Source: Arachis hypogaea (Eukaryota > Streptophyta > Magnoliopsida > Fabales > Fabaceae). From it: DNA of 64,000 bases. Position numbers and translations under genes: made by a program. Positions within the stretch are counted from its first letter, which is position 1. Each line of letters opens with the position of its first letter. Of the stretch, positions 41,189 to 53,474 are shown piece after piece. The notes beneath the pieces are model-generated. The model made no database searches, was not told where the DNA came from, and saw only the letters and a program-made list of their open reading frames with translations. Location of the stretch: the NCBI RefSeq assembly GCF_003086295.3, contig NC_092040.1:58507559-58571558 (forward strand), read 5' to 3'.

Positions 41189-43414
41189 TGATGTCAGGGC
41201 ATCTTGGTTAGTTTCACTGACCTTTTCTTTACTATTTTAGGGTAGTTTCATGCAATTTCTTAGTAAATAAGCATGTTTTGGATAGATATACACTTACATC
41301 TTGATTCAAGCAAACATTGTGAACTTTACATGATTTCATGAGAATTATGCAGGAATTAAATGATAAAATGGATAATGCATGATCTCATGAATTGGAACAG
41401 AGCTTTGATGCACTTTATTTGCTTGATTTCAGGACAAAGGAAGCAAGGAAGAGCCACGTTAGAAGCCATGTTAATCTAATTAATGTGACCACTAACATGG
41501 AATGGGAATAAGCTTGCAGCATTAACGGAAAAAGTGATCGCCAATAACACCTTCGAAGCCATCATAGCCCATGTTAGTTGCCAAGTTAATTACATTAACG
41601 TGGTAGCTAATGTGGAGGAAAAGGCGAGCTCTAACGTTATTGGTAAAAGTGAATACTACTAACGTTCCAAAAAGGGCACACTTAGCCACGTTAAGAGTCA
41701 CGTTGATCCAATTAACGTGAACTCTAACATGGGAGGAGAAAGCAATCGCCAACGTTAGTGACACTCACCTTTGTCACTAACGTTGGGCTAAGCCAATAGT
41801 ACCCATGTTAAGACCACTAATGTGAAGGGTAACATGGAGCGAGGCATGATAGGCCAACGTTAGTGACACTCACCTTTGTCACTAGCGTTGGAGATGGCAA
41901 TCACCACCACGTTAGTGGTCACATTAATGCAATTAACGTGAGGCACTAACGTGGGAAGAAGGGGCATTTGAAGCGTTCGTGACAAAGGTAAGTGTCACTA
42001 ACGCTCTCGAAGCTTGGGCATGCCCACGTTAAGGGCCACGTTAGTTACACTAGTATGGATCACGAACGTGGGGAAAATAAGCAAAGAGCAATGTTATTGG
42101 AAAAGGTGAATGCCAATAACGTTTGCGAAGGACTGAGAGGCAACGTTATTGGTAAAGGTGAATGCCAATAACGTTTGTAAAGGACTAAGAGGCAACGTTA
42201 GTGGTCACGTTAGTGCCACTAACGTTGAAGTTAACGTGCATTAATTTGGTTTGGAGCGTTAGTGAAAAAGTTATCATCACTAACGTTCTCGAGCCCACAT
42301 TTTCACTTAACGTTAACACCACTAACGTCCTAACAAACATCCACCCACGCCTGACTCACACTTTTTTAGCAAGCAAAGCTGAGCCCACTGAAGATTATAA
42401 CTGCTTCAACTCAAGATCAAAGGCCCATATCCAAGACTTGAAGTGCTGACTAGAGGATCAAGAAGAGTAGTATATATAGGAGTAGTTTTGAACTAGAAAG
42501 GAGCTTGGCATTTTGGAGAACTACACTCTGTATATTTGCTTTTCCTGAAATTTCTAGTTTACTTTAGAATGTACTCTTCTATCTATCATCTTCCATTCCA
42601 AGAGCTATGAACAACTAAACCCCTTTTCGTTGGGTTAGGGAGCTCTGTTGTAATTTGATGGATCAATTATAGTTTTCATTCTTCTTCTTCTTTCTTTTCT
42701 CTTGCTTTGCTAGAAAGCTTTCGATCTTAAATCAATTGGTTTGTTGTCTTGGAAAAGAAACTCTCCATAATTAGATCTCCTCTGAGCATTGGAAAAGGGT
42801 TGAGGAGATCATGCTAGAAATGCTTTCTCATGTTGGACCAAATTGGGGTTTGGACGGATATAGTGACATATAATCCTCCCAACACTTTAATTTGTAAATA
42901 CATGTGGTATAATCAATGACCATACTTCATCTCTTCCCATGAGTAATTAGATCAAGGAATTGGGCAATTGTTCAAGCTTAGAGAGATTGGGTTGCCAAGG
43001 AATTGGGATCCAATCACCTAAGATTGCCAAGGAGATCAATGAATGCATTGATTGAGGAAGAGATGAGAATGAACTTAATCCGGAGAATGCAACATCTCCT
43101 AAGCCCAATGAATCCTCTATTTCAGATCTTACCCATTCTCTTTACTTTCTGCCATTTATTTTTATGTTCATATCCCCAAATCTTCATTTAAGATTCTACA
43201 ATTTACTTTCTGTAATTTACTTTCCCGCCATTTAATTTTCTATAATTCTCAACTCAATATCTGCTTAGCTCAACTAGAACATTCCTCCAATTAAAGTTGC
43301 TTGACCAATCAATCCCTGTGGGATTTGACCTCACTCTATTGTGAGTTTTTACTTGATGACAATTTGGTATACTTGTCGAAGGAAATTTGTTGAGAGACAA
43401 GTTTCTGTGCATCA
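41189..43414 (+). repeat. Element C 5' LTR
   Basis: Contains a long AACGTTAG palindrome zone (41451-42333), TATATATA at 42471-42478, and the U5 double hairpin: CTCAC-TCTATT-GTGAG (43330-43345) and TTTGG-TATACTTG-TCGAA (43363-43380). Confidence 0.9.
41451..42333. repeat. Palindrome zone of CACGTTA / AACGTTAGTG hairpins in the C LTR
   Basis: About a dozen inverted repeats. Example: 41751-41787, arms CCAACGTTAGTGAC with a CTCACCTTT-like centre. Near 41978-42002 the same centre occurs in reverse orientation (GTGACAAAGGTAAGTGTCAC). The 3' LTR has the equivalent zone at about 50053-50958. Frames through it are shadows. Confidence 0.85.
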
Positions 43415-43420
43415 AGTTTA

Positions 43421-43437
43421 TGGCGCCGTTGTCGGGG
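43421..43437 (+). other. Primer binding site of element C
   Basis: TGGCGCCGTTGTCGGGG, six bases after the LTR end; tRNA-Asp complement with one mismatch. Confidence 0.82.
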
Positions 43438-43699
43438 ATTGATTTTGTATCGACAATGATTAAGTTGGAAGATCACTAGATTGAGTTTATTTTATCTAGT
43501 CATTTACCTTTAGTTTCAGTTACTTTCTTCCCTTTTTCCCCTCTCCCTTCTTTGTTTTCTTTTTTCTTTTTTTGTTGTTATTTACAATTGTGTTCACTAA
43601 TCCACTAACTGTCTGATAAATTGCACCACTCACACTAACAGCCACCCTAACAAGAATAATTTCTTCATTTTCTTTCTTGCTGTGTGCTTTGTTAGTTGT

Positions 43700-46227
43700 A
43701 TGACAGGGAGAAGAAGCGGAGCTTCAACTTTCTTTGATTTTGAACCTGAGAGGACCTTCCTTAGAAAAAGGAGGGAAGCAAGAGGGAAAAGAGTTGTTGG
43801 TGCTGAGGAAGAGGAAGAGTACTTTGAAACAAACATGGAGTAGAACCTGGAAAATAACCATAAAGGAGAAGCTCACAACCATGCCAGAGAAGGCCCTGAG
43901 AATCATGCTGGGACAGAAAAAAGGGTTATAGGCTCATACATCAATCCAAACCCAGGAAATTGCAGAAGTAGCATCCAAAAGCCAACCATACATGCCAATA
44001 ACTTTGAATTAAAACCCCAGCTCATCACCCTTGTTCAGAACAACTGTTCATTCGGAGGAAGCGCTCAGGAAGACCCCAATCAACATCTAAGCACCTTCCT
44101 AAGAATATGTGACACTGTGAATTCTAATGGTGTTCATCCTGATGCCTATAGACTGTTTTTGTTCCCCTTTTAACTCAGGGACAGAGCATCTAAATGGTTG
44201 GAATCTTTTCCGAAGGAGAGTTTAACAAATTGGGAAGATGTGGTGAAGAAATTCTTGGCGAGATTCTACCCTCCTCAAAGAATCAACAGGTTGAGAGCTA
44301 ATGTACAAACCTTCAGGCAACACTCGAGGAGTGATGGAGCTAAACCATATGGATGCACTGCTGGCTCAAAATAAGATGATCACCAAGCAGTTAGCTGATC
44401 TTACCAAGAAGATGGAAGAGAACCAAGTTGCAGCAGTCATCACTTCATCACCAGCTCAAGAAGGAGTGAATACAGGAGAAGAAGGTGACTAGGAACAAGC
44501 CAACTATGTTGGGAACTCACCCAGGCAGACCCATGATCCATACTCCAAAACATATAATTCTGGTTGGAGGAACCACCCTAATTTTGGTGGGAAAATCAAC
44601 AAGACCAAGGCCATGACCAGAGACGCCACAACCACAATGCCAACAACAATGCAACCTACCAACACTCAACACAGAGACCATACCAACACCCACCTAACCA
44701 CCCTTCTCTCCATAATTGAGACTCTACTTGAAGGTATATGTAAGGAAGTCAAAGACAACAGAGTGTTCCAGGATGAAGTGCGAGTCAATATCAAAAACTA
44801 GGGAGACACCATCAAGAGGCTGGAGTCCCAAGTGGGATATCTATCTCAACAGTTTTCCCAAGCCTACTGATAGTTTCCCAAGTGACACAGAGAAGAACCC
44901 AAGAGGAGAAACAAAGAAAGTAAGATGGGAAGAATGCAAGATGATCACTATAAGTGATGAGAGGAGTGTGGAAGAAGTAAACACACAAACAAAACACTTT
45001 CAAGACAATCCAAAGGAAAAGCATGAAGAGAGAAATCAAGCACCCAATCCCACACACAAGAAGGAGCTAAAAAAAGAAGAGACTCTGGACCCATATGCAC
45101 CTTTTCCCCAAACGCTCAAGGGTGGTGCAGCAAGGAGAGTGTATTCAAGGTTTGTCAACATGTTTGCATCTCTTCATGTAAACATACTATTCATTGAGGC
45201 TCTCCAGCAGATGCCCTCATACATCAAGTACATAAAGGAGCTGCTGACCAAAAAGAGTTCACTGAAGGGTGGACAAACAATAATGATGAATAAGGAGTGC
45301 AGTGCTCTCATTCAAACAGAGCCACCTACAAAAAGGAAGGACCCAGGGAGTTTTCACATCCCCTGTGCTATAGGAGAAACAATGATTGATAAGGGACTCT
45401 GTGACCTGGGAGCAACCATCAACTTAATGCCTCTATCCCTCATGAAAAAGCTTCAAATCAATGAGCTAACGCCTATGGGTGTAATCATCAAATTGGCTGA
45501 CAAAACTCAAAAATAGGCAATAGGAGTGGTTGAAAACGTGTTAGTGAAGGTTGGGAACTACTTCCTTCCCACAGACTTTGTTATCTTTGAGATAGAAGAG
45601 AATCACATCCATCCCATCATCTTCGGGAGACCATTCTTAGCCACAGTCAGGGCGCTTATAGATGTGGAGCGAAGAGAGCTAATATTGAGGATACATGATG
45701 AACAACTCACTTTAAATGTCTTCAAACCCTCACAAGAAGCAGATCATGAAAACAAAGAATCAAGGGAAGAGCACAATAAGGAACTGATGGAAGAGACAAG
45801 CACGGAAGCACAAACAATACACCTGAGAATCCCTCTGGGTGACAAGCAATGTGGTCAGAAGGAACAACAGACAAGTGTAACCCAAGAGGAGCTAGACCCA
45901 CCAGAGTCATATAAGACCAGCAACAAAATCTTCCTGGAAAAAGAAACCACAAGGAGCAAGGCAACATTAAGGGAAACAAGGAAAAAGGCCCCAAGGGGAT
46001 GGAGGAACAAGAAGATCCCTACAGAGGATTTCTCTCCAGCAGATGAAATAATCTTTGCTTATTTTCCACCTATCCCACCTCATCTCCCCACCATCTCATC
46101 TCAGCTGCCTCAAGTGTACACTATCAGCAAAATTCTTTCCTTGGAACATGTGGAGCTTCTTAATAAAGCCAATGGAGACAGATTCACTGCAAGAGGGGAA
46201 GATTTGAAGCATTACCAACCACCCTGA
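43700..46227 (+). pseudogene. gag-protease remnant of element C, joined to a pol-like tail
   Basis: ATG 43700 (MTGRRSGASTFFDFEPER). Stop at 43841; Gag core ANNFELKPQLITLVQNNC, DPNQHLSTFLRICDTVN, FYPPQRINRLRANVQTFRQ with a stop near 44170. A deletion near 44315 removes the second half of the Gag core. The protease has CDLGATINLMPLS near 45400, a stop near 45514, then IIFGRPFLATVRALIDVE. The final residues ARGEDLKHYQPP resemble the very end of plant gypsy pol, suggesting that reverse transcriptase to integrase was removed by one internal deletion. Non-functional. Confidence 0.85.
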
Positions 46228-47136
46228 CAAAGGCCAAACGTCAAGCTAATGACGCTAAAGAAGCGCTTCATGGGAGGCAACCCATGTTTTATATCCTTTC
46301 CTTTAATTCTTTAAGAGTAGTTAATAAAGCAAGTTAATGAATTCTAAATCAACTTTGACAAGCACTTAGAAGAATCTTTATATGCAGCATATAGTGAACA
46401 ACAATTTTGGTGTTCAGGGCACACTAAGATGGCAGATACACAATTCATATCATGTCAGTCTTAGGGCCTTAATCAAATCATTTTACACCACATGATCACA
46501 AACTAAGTTTAGTGTCACCAACGTTGCATGCATGAGCACTTAGTTGGTCGGTTGGTTTGCATTCATGAATGTCACTTAGTTAGTCAAAAGCAAAAATTAA
46601 AAAAAGTAATAAGCCACCCATTCCTATTTTTCTGCCACAATTCAAACTAATATCTCTTTTCTTTTGTCTTGCAAGGGAATTGAAGGGAATGTTGGAGGGA
46701 ACTGATGGGACAACGAAAGGAAGGGGTTTCGGCCACTTCACCAAGGGAAATACACACATGTCTTAAATGGGAGTACCTTGGGAAGTGTTGCCATGCAACA
46801 TTGGGAGCAAGATAGCCTTGGAGACGAACCAACCAATAAAAGTGGTGATCCTTGTGCCCATCTAATGCCAAACCCCAACCGTCCAATATTAAGACATACC
46901 ATCAATCCACACCCTTCAATCACCCATCATCCTCCTATATAAATGACCCCCACTCTATACCTTTCCATATTCAAATATCCTTCCATTTCATCTTTCTTCT
47001 TTCTTTCGAAGCACACACCCAACACTTCTGCCCTCAACACGTTAACACAATCTTCTAAGCTACACCCTATCTTAACCCGGCCAATCTACATCATCAATCC
47101 ATACCTCTTAACACCTTCACAGACCTACTCCTAATC
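46228..47136 (+). other. Element C spacer between gag-protease and ORF2
   Basis: No gene. AAGCGCTT (46261-46268) and CATGGG-AGGCAA-CCCATG (46269-46286) lie 34 bases after the stop. TATAAAT at 46937-46943 in CTCCTATATAAATGACC with a pyrimidine-rich tract up to the ORF2 ATG could be a promoter for ORF2. Confidence 0.65.
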
Positions 47137-48684
47137 ATGGCATCATCAAGCTCCAAGAGGCGAAAAGGAAAGGAACCGGTGGAGAGCACTCCTTTTGATG
47201 AAGGGAGATTCAAGACCGCCTTCCAGAAGCTCCAATTTGAACGGATAAAACACAAGAAAATATTGCCAGAATTGACATTCTAGTTCAACGATGATGAGTG
47301 CCCACAGATTAGAGAGAAGATTGAACAGAGGGGTTGGCAAGAGCTCACGAACCCAGAAACAAAGATAAATACAAATCTCATCAAGGAGTTTTATGCCAAT
47401 GTACACAGAGAAGACACTACCAGGGCTCCTACCTTCAAAAGCTACATGAGAGGAACAGAGGTGGACTTCAGTCCCAGTGCTATAATGAGGACTCTTCATC
47501 TGAAAATGCCACATTTTGATGAGCTTAGTTATCAAGCAAGAATAAGTAATGGCCCCGACAATGATGAACTTGAAGAAATTATGAACGATATGTGTGTTAT
47601 AGGATCTGATTGGGAAAGGTATTCGGATAAGAGACTGCGGTTTATTAGAAGAGGAGACCTCATCTTGGAAGCCAAGGGATGGTTTGAGCTCGTGAGGAGA
47701 TCTATCATCCCAGCCTCAAACAATTATGAGGTCAACATTGCTCGAGCTACTATGGTACATTGCTTAATAAAGGGTGGAGACATCAATGTACATAAAATTA
47801 TAGCTGAGGGAATCCAAGATGCAGCCGAGAAGAATGATCCGAGTGCTCGACTTTGGTACCCCAGTACCATCCTTAGACTATGTATGAAAGTCAAGGTAGT
47901 ATTCGAAGATAACAATCCAAAATGGGTAAACCCTGGGAGGTTAGTTACGCTCCAGCGTATAACCTATGTGGCACCCGCTCAACAACAAAGAAGGCCTCAG
48001 ATAAGGAAAAGAACATCATAAGAAGAACCTCACCAAGAAGAACCTCATCAAGAAGAATACCAGCAAGAAGAGTACTATGATCCAACTAACATAAATCTGG
48101 TTCACATTCAAGGAGCCATTGAGGATCTAGCAAGGAGCTATATGGAGGGACAAGAACAACAACTGCACGTTCAATCCCAAAAGATGGATCGTCAAGAAGA
48201 ACTACTCTCTAATTGGATGAATCAACAAAGGGAGTGGCAGAAGCAGCAAATGGAGCAGCAATATGAGCATTACTCCCAGCTCACCCAAGCCATCAATCAT
48301 GTAACTGAAAGGCAAGAGCATCAAGATAAACGCTTTCAAGAACTCAACCAATGTCAGTTAGCTCAGATGAAAGCATTCAACGAATTCAATGTGCTTAATG
48401 AAGGACGACAACTACACCGGAAAGAGTTTAGCATAAACACTCAGGCCAAGTTGACTTATGTGGCTGGGCATATGCATAATTTACACTCTGCCATCCCAAG
48501 ATATGTTACAGTTTACAAAGACCTAACAGAACAAGAAGAGGGGAAGGTGAAACAACAGAAGGAAGCATTGAAGAAGAATATGGAAGATGTTGGTTTCTGG
48601 AAAAAGTTGATCGGGAAGCACAAAAGAAATGGGGATTCGAGCAATCAAGAAGGATCCCAAGACAAAGGAAATAAAGGGACATAA
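47137..48684 (+). pseudogene. ORF2 (Transposase_32-like) of element C, two in-frame stops
   Basis: ATG 47137 (MASSSSSKRRKGKEPVE) to TAA 48682-48684, 516 codons in one frame, broken at 47281 (TAG) and 48019 (TAA). Conserved with family A ORF2: ECPQIREKIEQRGWQELTNP, KEFYANV, KSYMRGTEVDFSPSAI, EEIMNDMCVIGSDW, AKGWFELVRRSIIPASN and ARLWYPSTILRLC. Residues ~310-400 are Gln/Glu-rich and predicted coiled coil (EELLSNWMNQQREWQKQQ). Longer than the 382-codon version in I because of the extended C-terminus. The only damage over 1.5 kb is two point stops. Confidence 0.85.
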
Positions 48685-49786
48685 GCATTCCAATGAGAAA
48701 AAGGTGGTGGAGTTCCCTCTTCGTTCTATCGTTTTCAAGTTTTAAATAAGGAAAATCATGTATGAAATAGAACATGCTTCCATAGTAGCTTAGGAATTTT
48801 CGATTCTGCCTTTAAGATTTCATTGCTTAGGTCTATGTGTGTTGGTCTAAGTCCCTGGCTTTCATTTTCATCTTGCTTACATATATGCTTGTCCTTTAAG
48901 TCAAATAAAAGAAAATGTTATGAAAAACAAGAGTAGGGTTTATCTTATGAAGTAAGTTCTTAATGTTTGTGGTATGGTAATTGATTAGCTAAGTTGGTTC
49001 ACCAACAAGATATATAGGCAACTATATGCTCTAGATCACATGCTTGAAGCACATCCTATTGAGATTAGCCAAACAACAAGATCCTAATAAGAAGAAGAAA
49101 AAGAATAATGAGAGTTTGAAAGAGAAAGAAAATTTATAAGAAATAAGGCTAGGCATCAAGGGTTTGGATCTTGAGGCATGTGTCTGTGGTCCTCATGTGC
49201 AAGGGATATGCTTGGATGAATAAGCTCTCAGGGGTGCCTTATCACTTGGTAACTTGGGTTAACTAACCTGGGATTATCAGCTGAAAGTCCACTATCAAGA
49301 GCAACCTCTGCTACAGAGCACTTAGTAACCCAAAGAGGTATTGGACACCATGGTCTCAAGAAAGAAAATAACAAACCATGTGCCTATGGTGTGTATATAT
49401 GGGAGAAAGAGACTTGAGGGAGTAAGTCCTTAGGGGTGTCTTAACACCTAGCACCTTGAACCAATTGGTTCGGGAGTGTTGGCTGAAAGCTTATCTTAAA
49501 GAGTCGCCCTCTCACAGAGCACTTAGCCCAAGAATGCAATGAACCCTGGAAAAGAAGGGATGATCAATAAATAAGAAGTCTCATAGGATTCAATTAAGCA
49601 AGTATTCAAGAGCATGATAAGGACCTAAAAACCAGTAAAGGAATGAACCTAAGTTGCTATGCATGAAACCCCATAGACCAAGAACTTGACTTCTATAATA
49701 ATGATTTGTTTATCTTGTACTTTCATTCATCTTTCCTATGTTTCAGTACCTGCTTTGGGACAAGCAAGCTTTTAAGTTTGGTGTTG
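48685..49786 (+). other. Element C 3' untranslated region
   Basis: No gene. Repeated blocks with CATGTGTCTGTGG / CATGTGCCTATGG (49177, 49378) echo family A and B 3' UTRs; hairpin CAAG-GGATATG-CTTG (49200-49214). Before the LTR: TGCTT-TGGGAC-AAGCA (49751-49766) and AAGTTTGGTGT (49774-49784). Confidence 0.65.
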
Positions 49787-52024
49787 TGATGCCAGGGCAT
49801 CTTAGCCAGTTTCACTGACTTTTTCTTTACTGTTTTAGGGTAGTTTCATGCAATTTCTTAGTAAATAAGCAAGTTTTTGGTAGATATACACTTACATCTT
49901 GATTCAAGTAAACACTGTGAACTTTACATGATTTCATGAGAATTATGCAGGAATTGAATGATAAAATGGATAATGCATGATCTCATGACTTGGAATAGAG
50001 CTTTGATGCACTTAATTTGCTTGATTTCAGGAAAAGGAAGCAAGGAAGAGCCATGTTAGCAACCACGTTAATCTAATTAATGTGACCACTAATATAGAAT
50101 GGGAATAAGCTTGCATCGTTAATGGAAAAAGTGATCACCAATAACGCCTTCGAAGCCATCATAGCCCACGTTAGTTGCCACATTAATTACATTAACGTGG
50201 TAGCTAACGTGGAGGAAAAGGGGAGCTCCAACGTTAGTGGTAAAAGTGAATACCACTAACGTTCCAAAAAGGGCACACTTAGCCACGTTAAGAGTCACGT
50301 TAATCCAATTAACGTGAACTCTAACGTGGGAGGAGAAAGCAATCGCCAACGTTAGTGACACTCACCTTTGTCACTAACGTTGGGCTAAGCCAATAGTGCC
50401 CATGTTAGTGGTCACGTTAAGACCACTAACGTGAAGGGTAACGTGGAGCGAGGCATGATAGGCCAACGTTAGTGACACTCACGTTAGTGACACTCACCTT
50501 TGTCACTAACGTTGGCGATGGTAATCACCACCACGTTAGTGGTCACATTAATGCAATTAACGTGAGGCACTAACATGGGAAGAAGGGGCATTTGAAGCGT
50601 TGGTGACAAAGGTAAGTGTCACTAACGCTCTCGAAGCTTGGGCATGCCCACGTTAAGGGCCACGTTAGTTACACTAACGTAGATCACTAACGTGGGGAAA
50701 AGAAGCAAGAGCAACGTTATTGGAAAAGGTGAATGCCAATAACGTTTGCGAAGGACTAAGAGACAACATTATTGGTAAAGGTGAATGCCAATAATGTTTG
50801 CGAAGGACTAAGAGGCAACGTTAGTGGTTATGTTAGTGCCACTAACGTTGAAGTTAACATGGATTAATTTGGTTCGGAGCGTTAGTGAAAAAGTTATCAT
50901 CACTAACGTTCTCAAGCCCACATTTTCACTTAACGTTAACACCACTAACGTCCTAACAAACGTCCACCCACGCCTGACTCACACTTTTTCAGCAAGCAAA
51001 GCTGAGCCCACTGAAGATTATAACTACTTCAACTCAAGATCAAAGGCCCATATCCAAGACTTGAAGAGCTGACTAGAAGACTAAGAAGAGTAGTATATAT
51101 AGGAGTAGTTTTGAACTAGAAAGGAGCTTGGCATTTTGGAGAACTACACTCTGTATATTTGCTTTTCCTGAAATTTCTAGTTTACTTTAGAATGTACTCT
51201 TATATCTATCATCTTCCATTCCCAGAGCTATGAACAACTAAACCCCTTTTCGTTGGGTTAGGGAGCTCTATTGTAATTTGATGGATCAATTATAGTTTTC
51301 ATTATTCTTCTTCTTTCTTTTCTCTTGATTTGCTAGAAGGCTTTCGATCTTAAATCAATTGGTTAGTTGTCTTGGAAAAGAAACTCTCCATAATTGGATC
51401 TCCTCTGAGCCTTGGAAAAGGGATAAGGAGATCATGCTAGAAATGCTCTCTCGTGTTGGACCAAATTGGGGTTTGGATGGATATTGTGAGATATAATCCT
51501 CCCAACACTTTGATTTGGAAATACATGTGGTATAATCAGTGACCATACTACATCTCTTCCCATGAGCAATTAAATCAAGGAATTGGGTAATTGGGATTGG
51601 GTTGCCAAGGAATTGGGATCCAATCACCTAAGATTGACAAGGAGATCAATGAATGCATTGATTGAGGAAGAGATTAGAAAGAACTTGATCCGGAGAATGC
51701 AACATCTCCTAAGCCCAATGAATCTCCCATTTCTGATCTTACCCATTCTCTTTAGTTTCTGCCATTTATTTTTATGTTCATCTCCCCAAATCCCCATTTA
51801 AGATTCTGCAATTTACATTCTACAATCTACTTTTCCGCCATTTAATTTTCTGTATACTCAACTCAATATCTGCTTCGCTCAACTACAACATTCCTCCAAT
51901 TAAGGTTGCTTGACCAATCAATCCCTGTGGGATTCGACCTCACTCTATTGTGAGTTTTTACTTGACGATAATTCGGTATACTTGCCGAAGGGAAATTTGT
52001 TGAGAGACAAGTTTCCGTGCATCA
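49787..52024 (+). repeat. Element C 3' LTR
   Basis: 2238 bases. TATATATA at 51094-51101; U5 hairpins CTCAC-TCTATT-GTGAG (51939-51954) and TTCGG-TATACTTG-CCGAA (51972-51989). The palindrome zone carries one extra GTTAGTGACACTCAC unit near 50480 compared with the 5' LTR. Confidence 0.9.
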
Positions 52025-52984
52025 CTACACACCATAGATTAAGGTGTGGAGCTCTACTGTTCCTCGAGTATTAATTCAAAGTACTACTGTATTCTATTCA
52101 ATTCATGCTTATTCTTATTCTAAGATATTTATTCGCAAACAAGAACATGATGAATGTGATGATTATGTGACACTCATCACTATTCTCACTTATGAACGCG
52201 TGATTGACAACCACTTCCGTTCTACATGAAAACGAGCTTGATGGTATATCTCTTGGGTTTCTAATCAACGATTCACATCAACTCCCCTCTGAAAATGGGG
52301 CATCTGAATCTGAGATTGGAACCTCCGTAGTATAAGCTAGAATCTATTGGCAGCATTCTTGAGATTCGGAAAGTCTAAACCTTGTCTGTGGTATTCCGAG
52401 TAGGATCTGGGATGGGATGGCTGTGACGAGCTTCAAACTCGCGACTGTAGGGCGTGATGACAGACGCAAAAAGATAGTAAATCCTATTCCTACATGATCG
52501 AGAACCGACAGATGACTAGCCCTACGCAACCCGTAGCTAGACCATTTTCACTGAGAGGATGGACGGTAGCCATTGACAACGGTGATCCCCCTACATACAG
52601 CTTGCCATAGAAAGGAGTATGAAGGATTGGATGAAGGTAGTTGGAAAGCAGAGATTCAAAAGGGATAAAGCATCTCTATACGCTTATATGAAATTCCCAC
52701 CAATGATTTACATAAGTATCTCCATCTTTATTTTCTGTTTATTTATATTTTAATTATCAAAAATCTATAACCATTTTAATCCGCCTGACTGAGATTTACA
52801 AGATGACCATAGCTTGCTTAAAGTCGACAATCTCTGTGGGATCGACCCTTACTCACGTAAGGTTTATTACTTGGACGACCCAGTGCACTTGCTAGTTAGT
52901 TGTGCGAAGTTGTGAAAAAGAGTTGAGATTACAATTGTGCGTACCAAGCTGTTAGTGCCATTGAGATCACAATTTCGTGCACAA
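52025..52984 (+). repeat. Element E 3' LTR, second part
   Basis: Resumes with CTACACACCATAGATT. U5 double hairpin at 52847-52862 and 52880-52895 (one stem base mutated: CTAG). The end repeats GTACCAAG...GTGCCATTG before TTTCGTGCAC, a decayed second LTR/PBS junction. The exact terminus is uncertain by a few bases. Confidence 0.82.
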
Positions 52985-53429
52985 CACTACCACGTCATCT
53001 TTTGTGGCACGAGCTTCCACTTTTTCATTGTTGCGCTTGAAGGGTGCTTCCTTGAGTGGGCGTTATGAATACCCAATGCCTCACCCTTGTATGCTTCATC
53101 TCCAACATGATCTATTCTGGCATGGGCTTCCACTTTTTCAATGGCCACGCTTTCAAAAGCATGGCCTAGAGCGTGTCATTAACTTCCTCCTGTGTTCTTT
53201 TGATTATTGTTTCATTTTCTACACTTAACAATGCACAAAACAACTCCAAAAAGCATTAATCAAAGCAAAAAAATTATCAATTAAAGCAAAGGAAAATCTT
53301 TATCTTGATCTTAAAGAAGGAAATACTAAAAATATAGATTAAAAGCATTTAATTCCTAATAAAAACATTAAATCACTACCACTATTTAAAGAAATAACAA
53401 CTAAAAACTACCAAAGATGTGCATGCATC
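52985..53429. other. Unassigned transposon-derived DNA left of the F gag fragment
   Basis: No gene. A GGCCACGC-TTTCAAAA-GCATGGCC near-palindrome at 53142-53166 matches the one in family B LTRs (near 5516-5540), so part of it may be an LTR remnant. The rest (53230-53429) is AT-rich and unrecognised. Confidence 0.4.
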
Positions 53430-53469
53430 ATGTCTCAACAACTTACAACACTCATAAAGCAAATGGGAG
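53430..53469 (+). pseudogene. Gag fragment of element F, left of the solo LTR
   Basis: Reads MSQQLTTLIKQMGDM; the frame continues at 55520 after removal of the solo LTR and one copy of its target duplication ACATG. Too short to classify alone; classified by its continuation. Confidence 0.65.
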
Positions 53470-53474
53470 ACATG

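Larger units (their letters stand above)
41189..52024 (+). mobile_element. Element C: family C retrotransposon, no RT or integrase core, TSD CTACA
   Basis: CTACA at 41184-41188 and 52025-52029; 10,836 bases. LTRs of 2226 and 2238 bases begin TGATG(T/C)CAGGGCATCTT and end GTGCATCA. The interior has a tRNA-Asp primer site (one mismatch), a broken gag-protease (43700-46227), a Transposase_32-like ORF2 with two stops (47137-48684) and the shared hairpins. The LTR copies differ at many positions, so this insertion is clearly older than I. Confidence 0.92.
790..52984 (+). mobile_element. Element E: 3' half of a family A retrotransposon, base of the nested stack
   Basis: E is visible only as pieces: ORF2 at 790-1043 and 39031-39400, the 3' UTR at 39401-40457, and the 3' LTR at 40458-41188 and 52025-52984. 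The pieces read continuously once O (1044-39030) and C (41189-52024) are removed with their target duplications CCCAT and CTACA. Its gag, any pol and its 5' LTR lie left of the window. E is the oldest layer here because every other element in this span is inserted in it or in its inserts. Confidence 0.8.
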
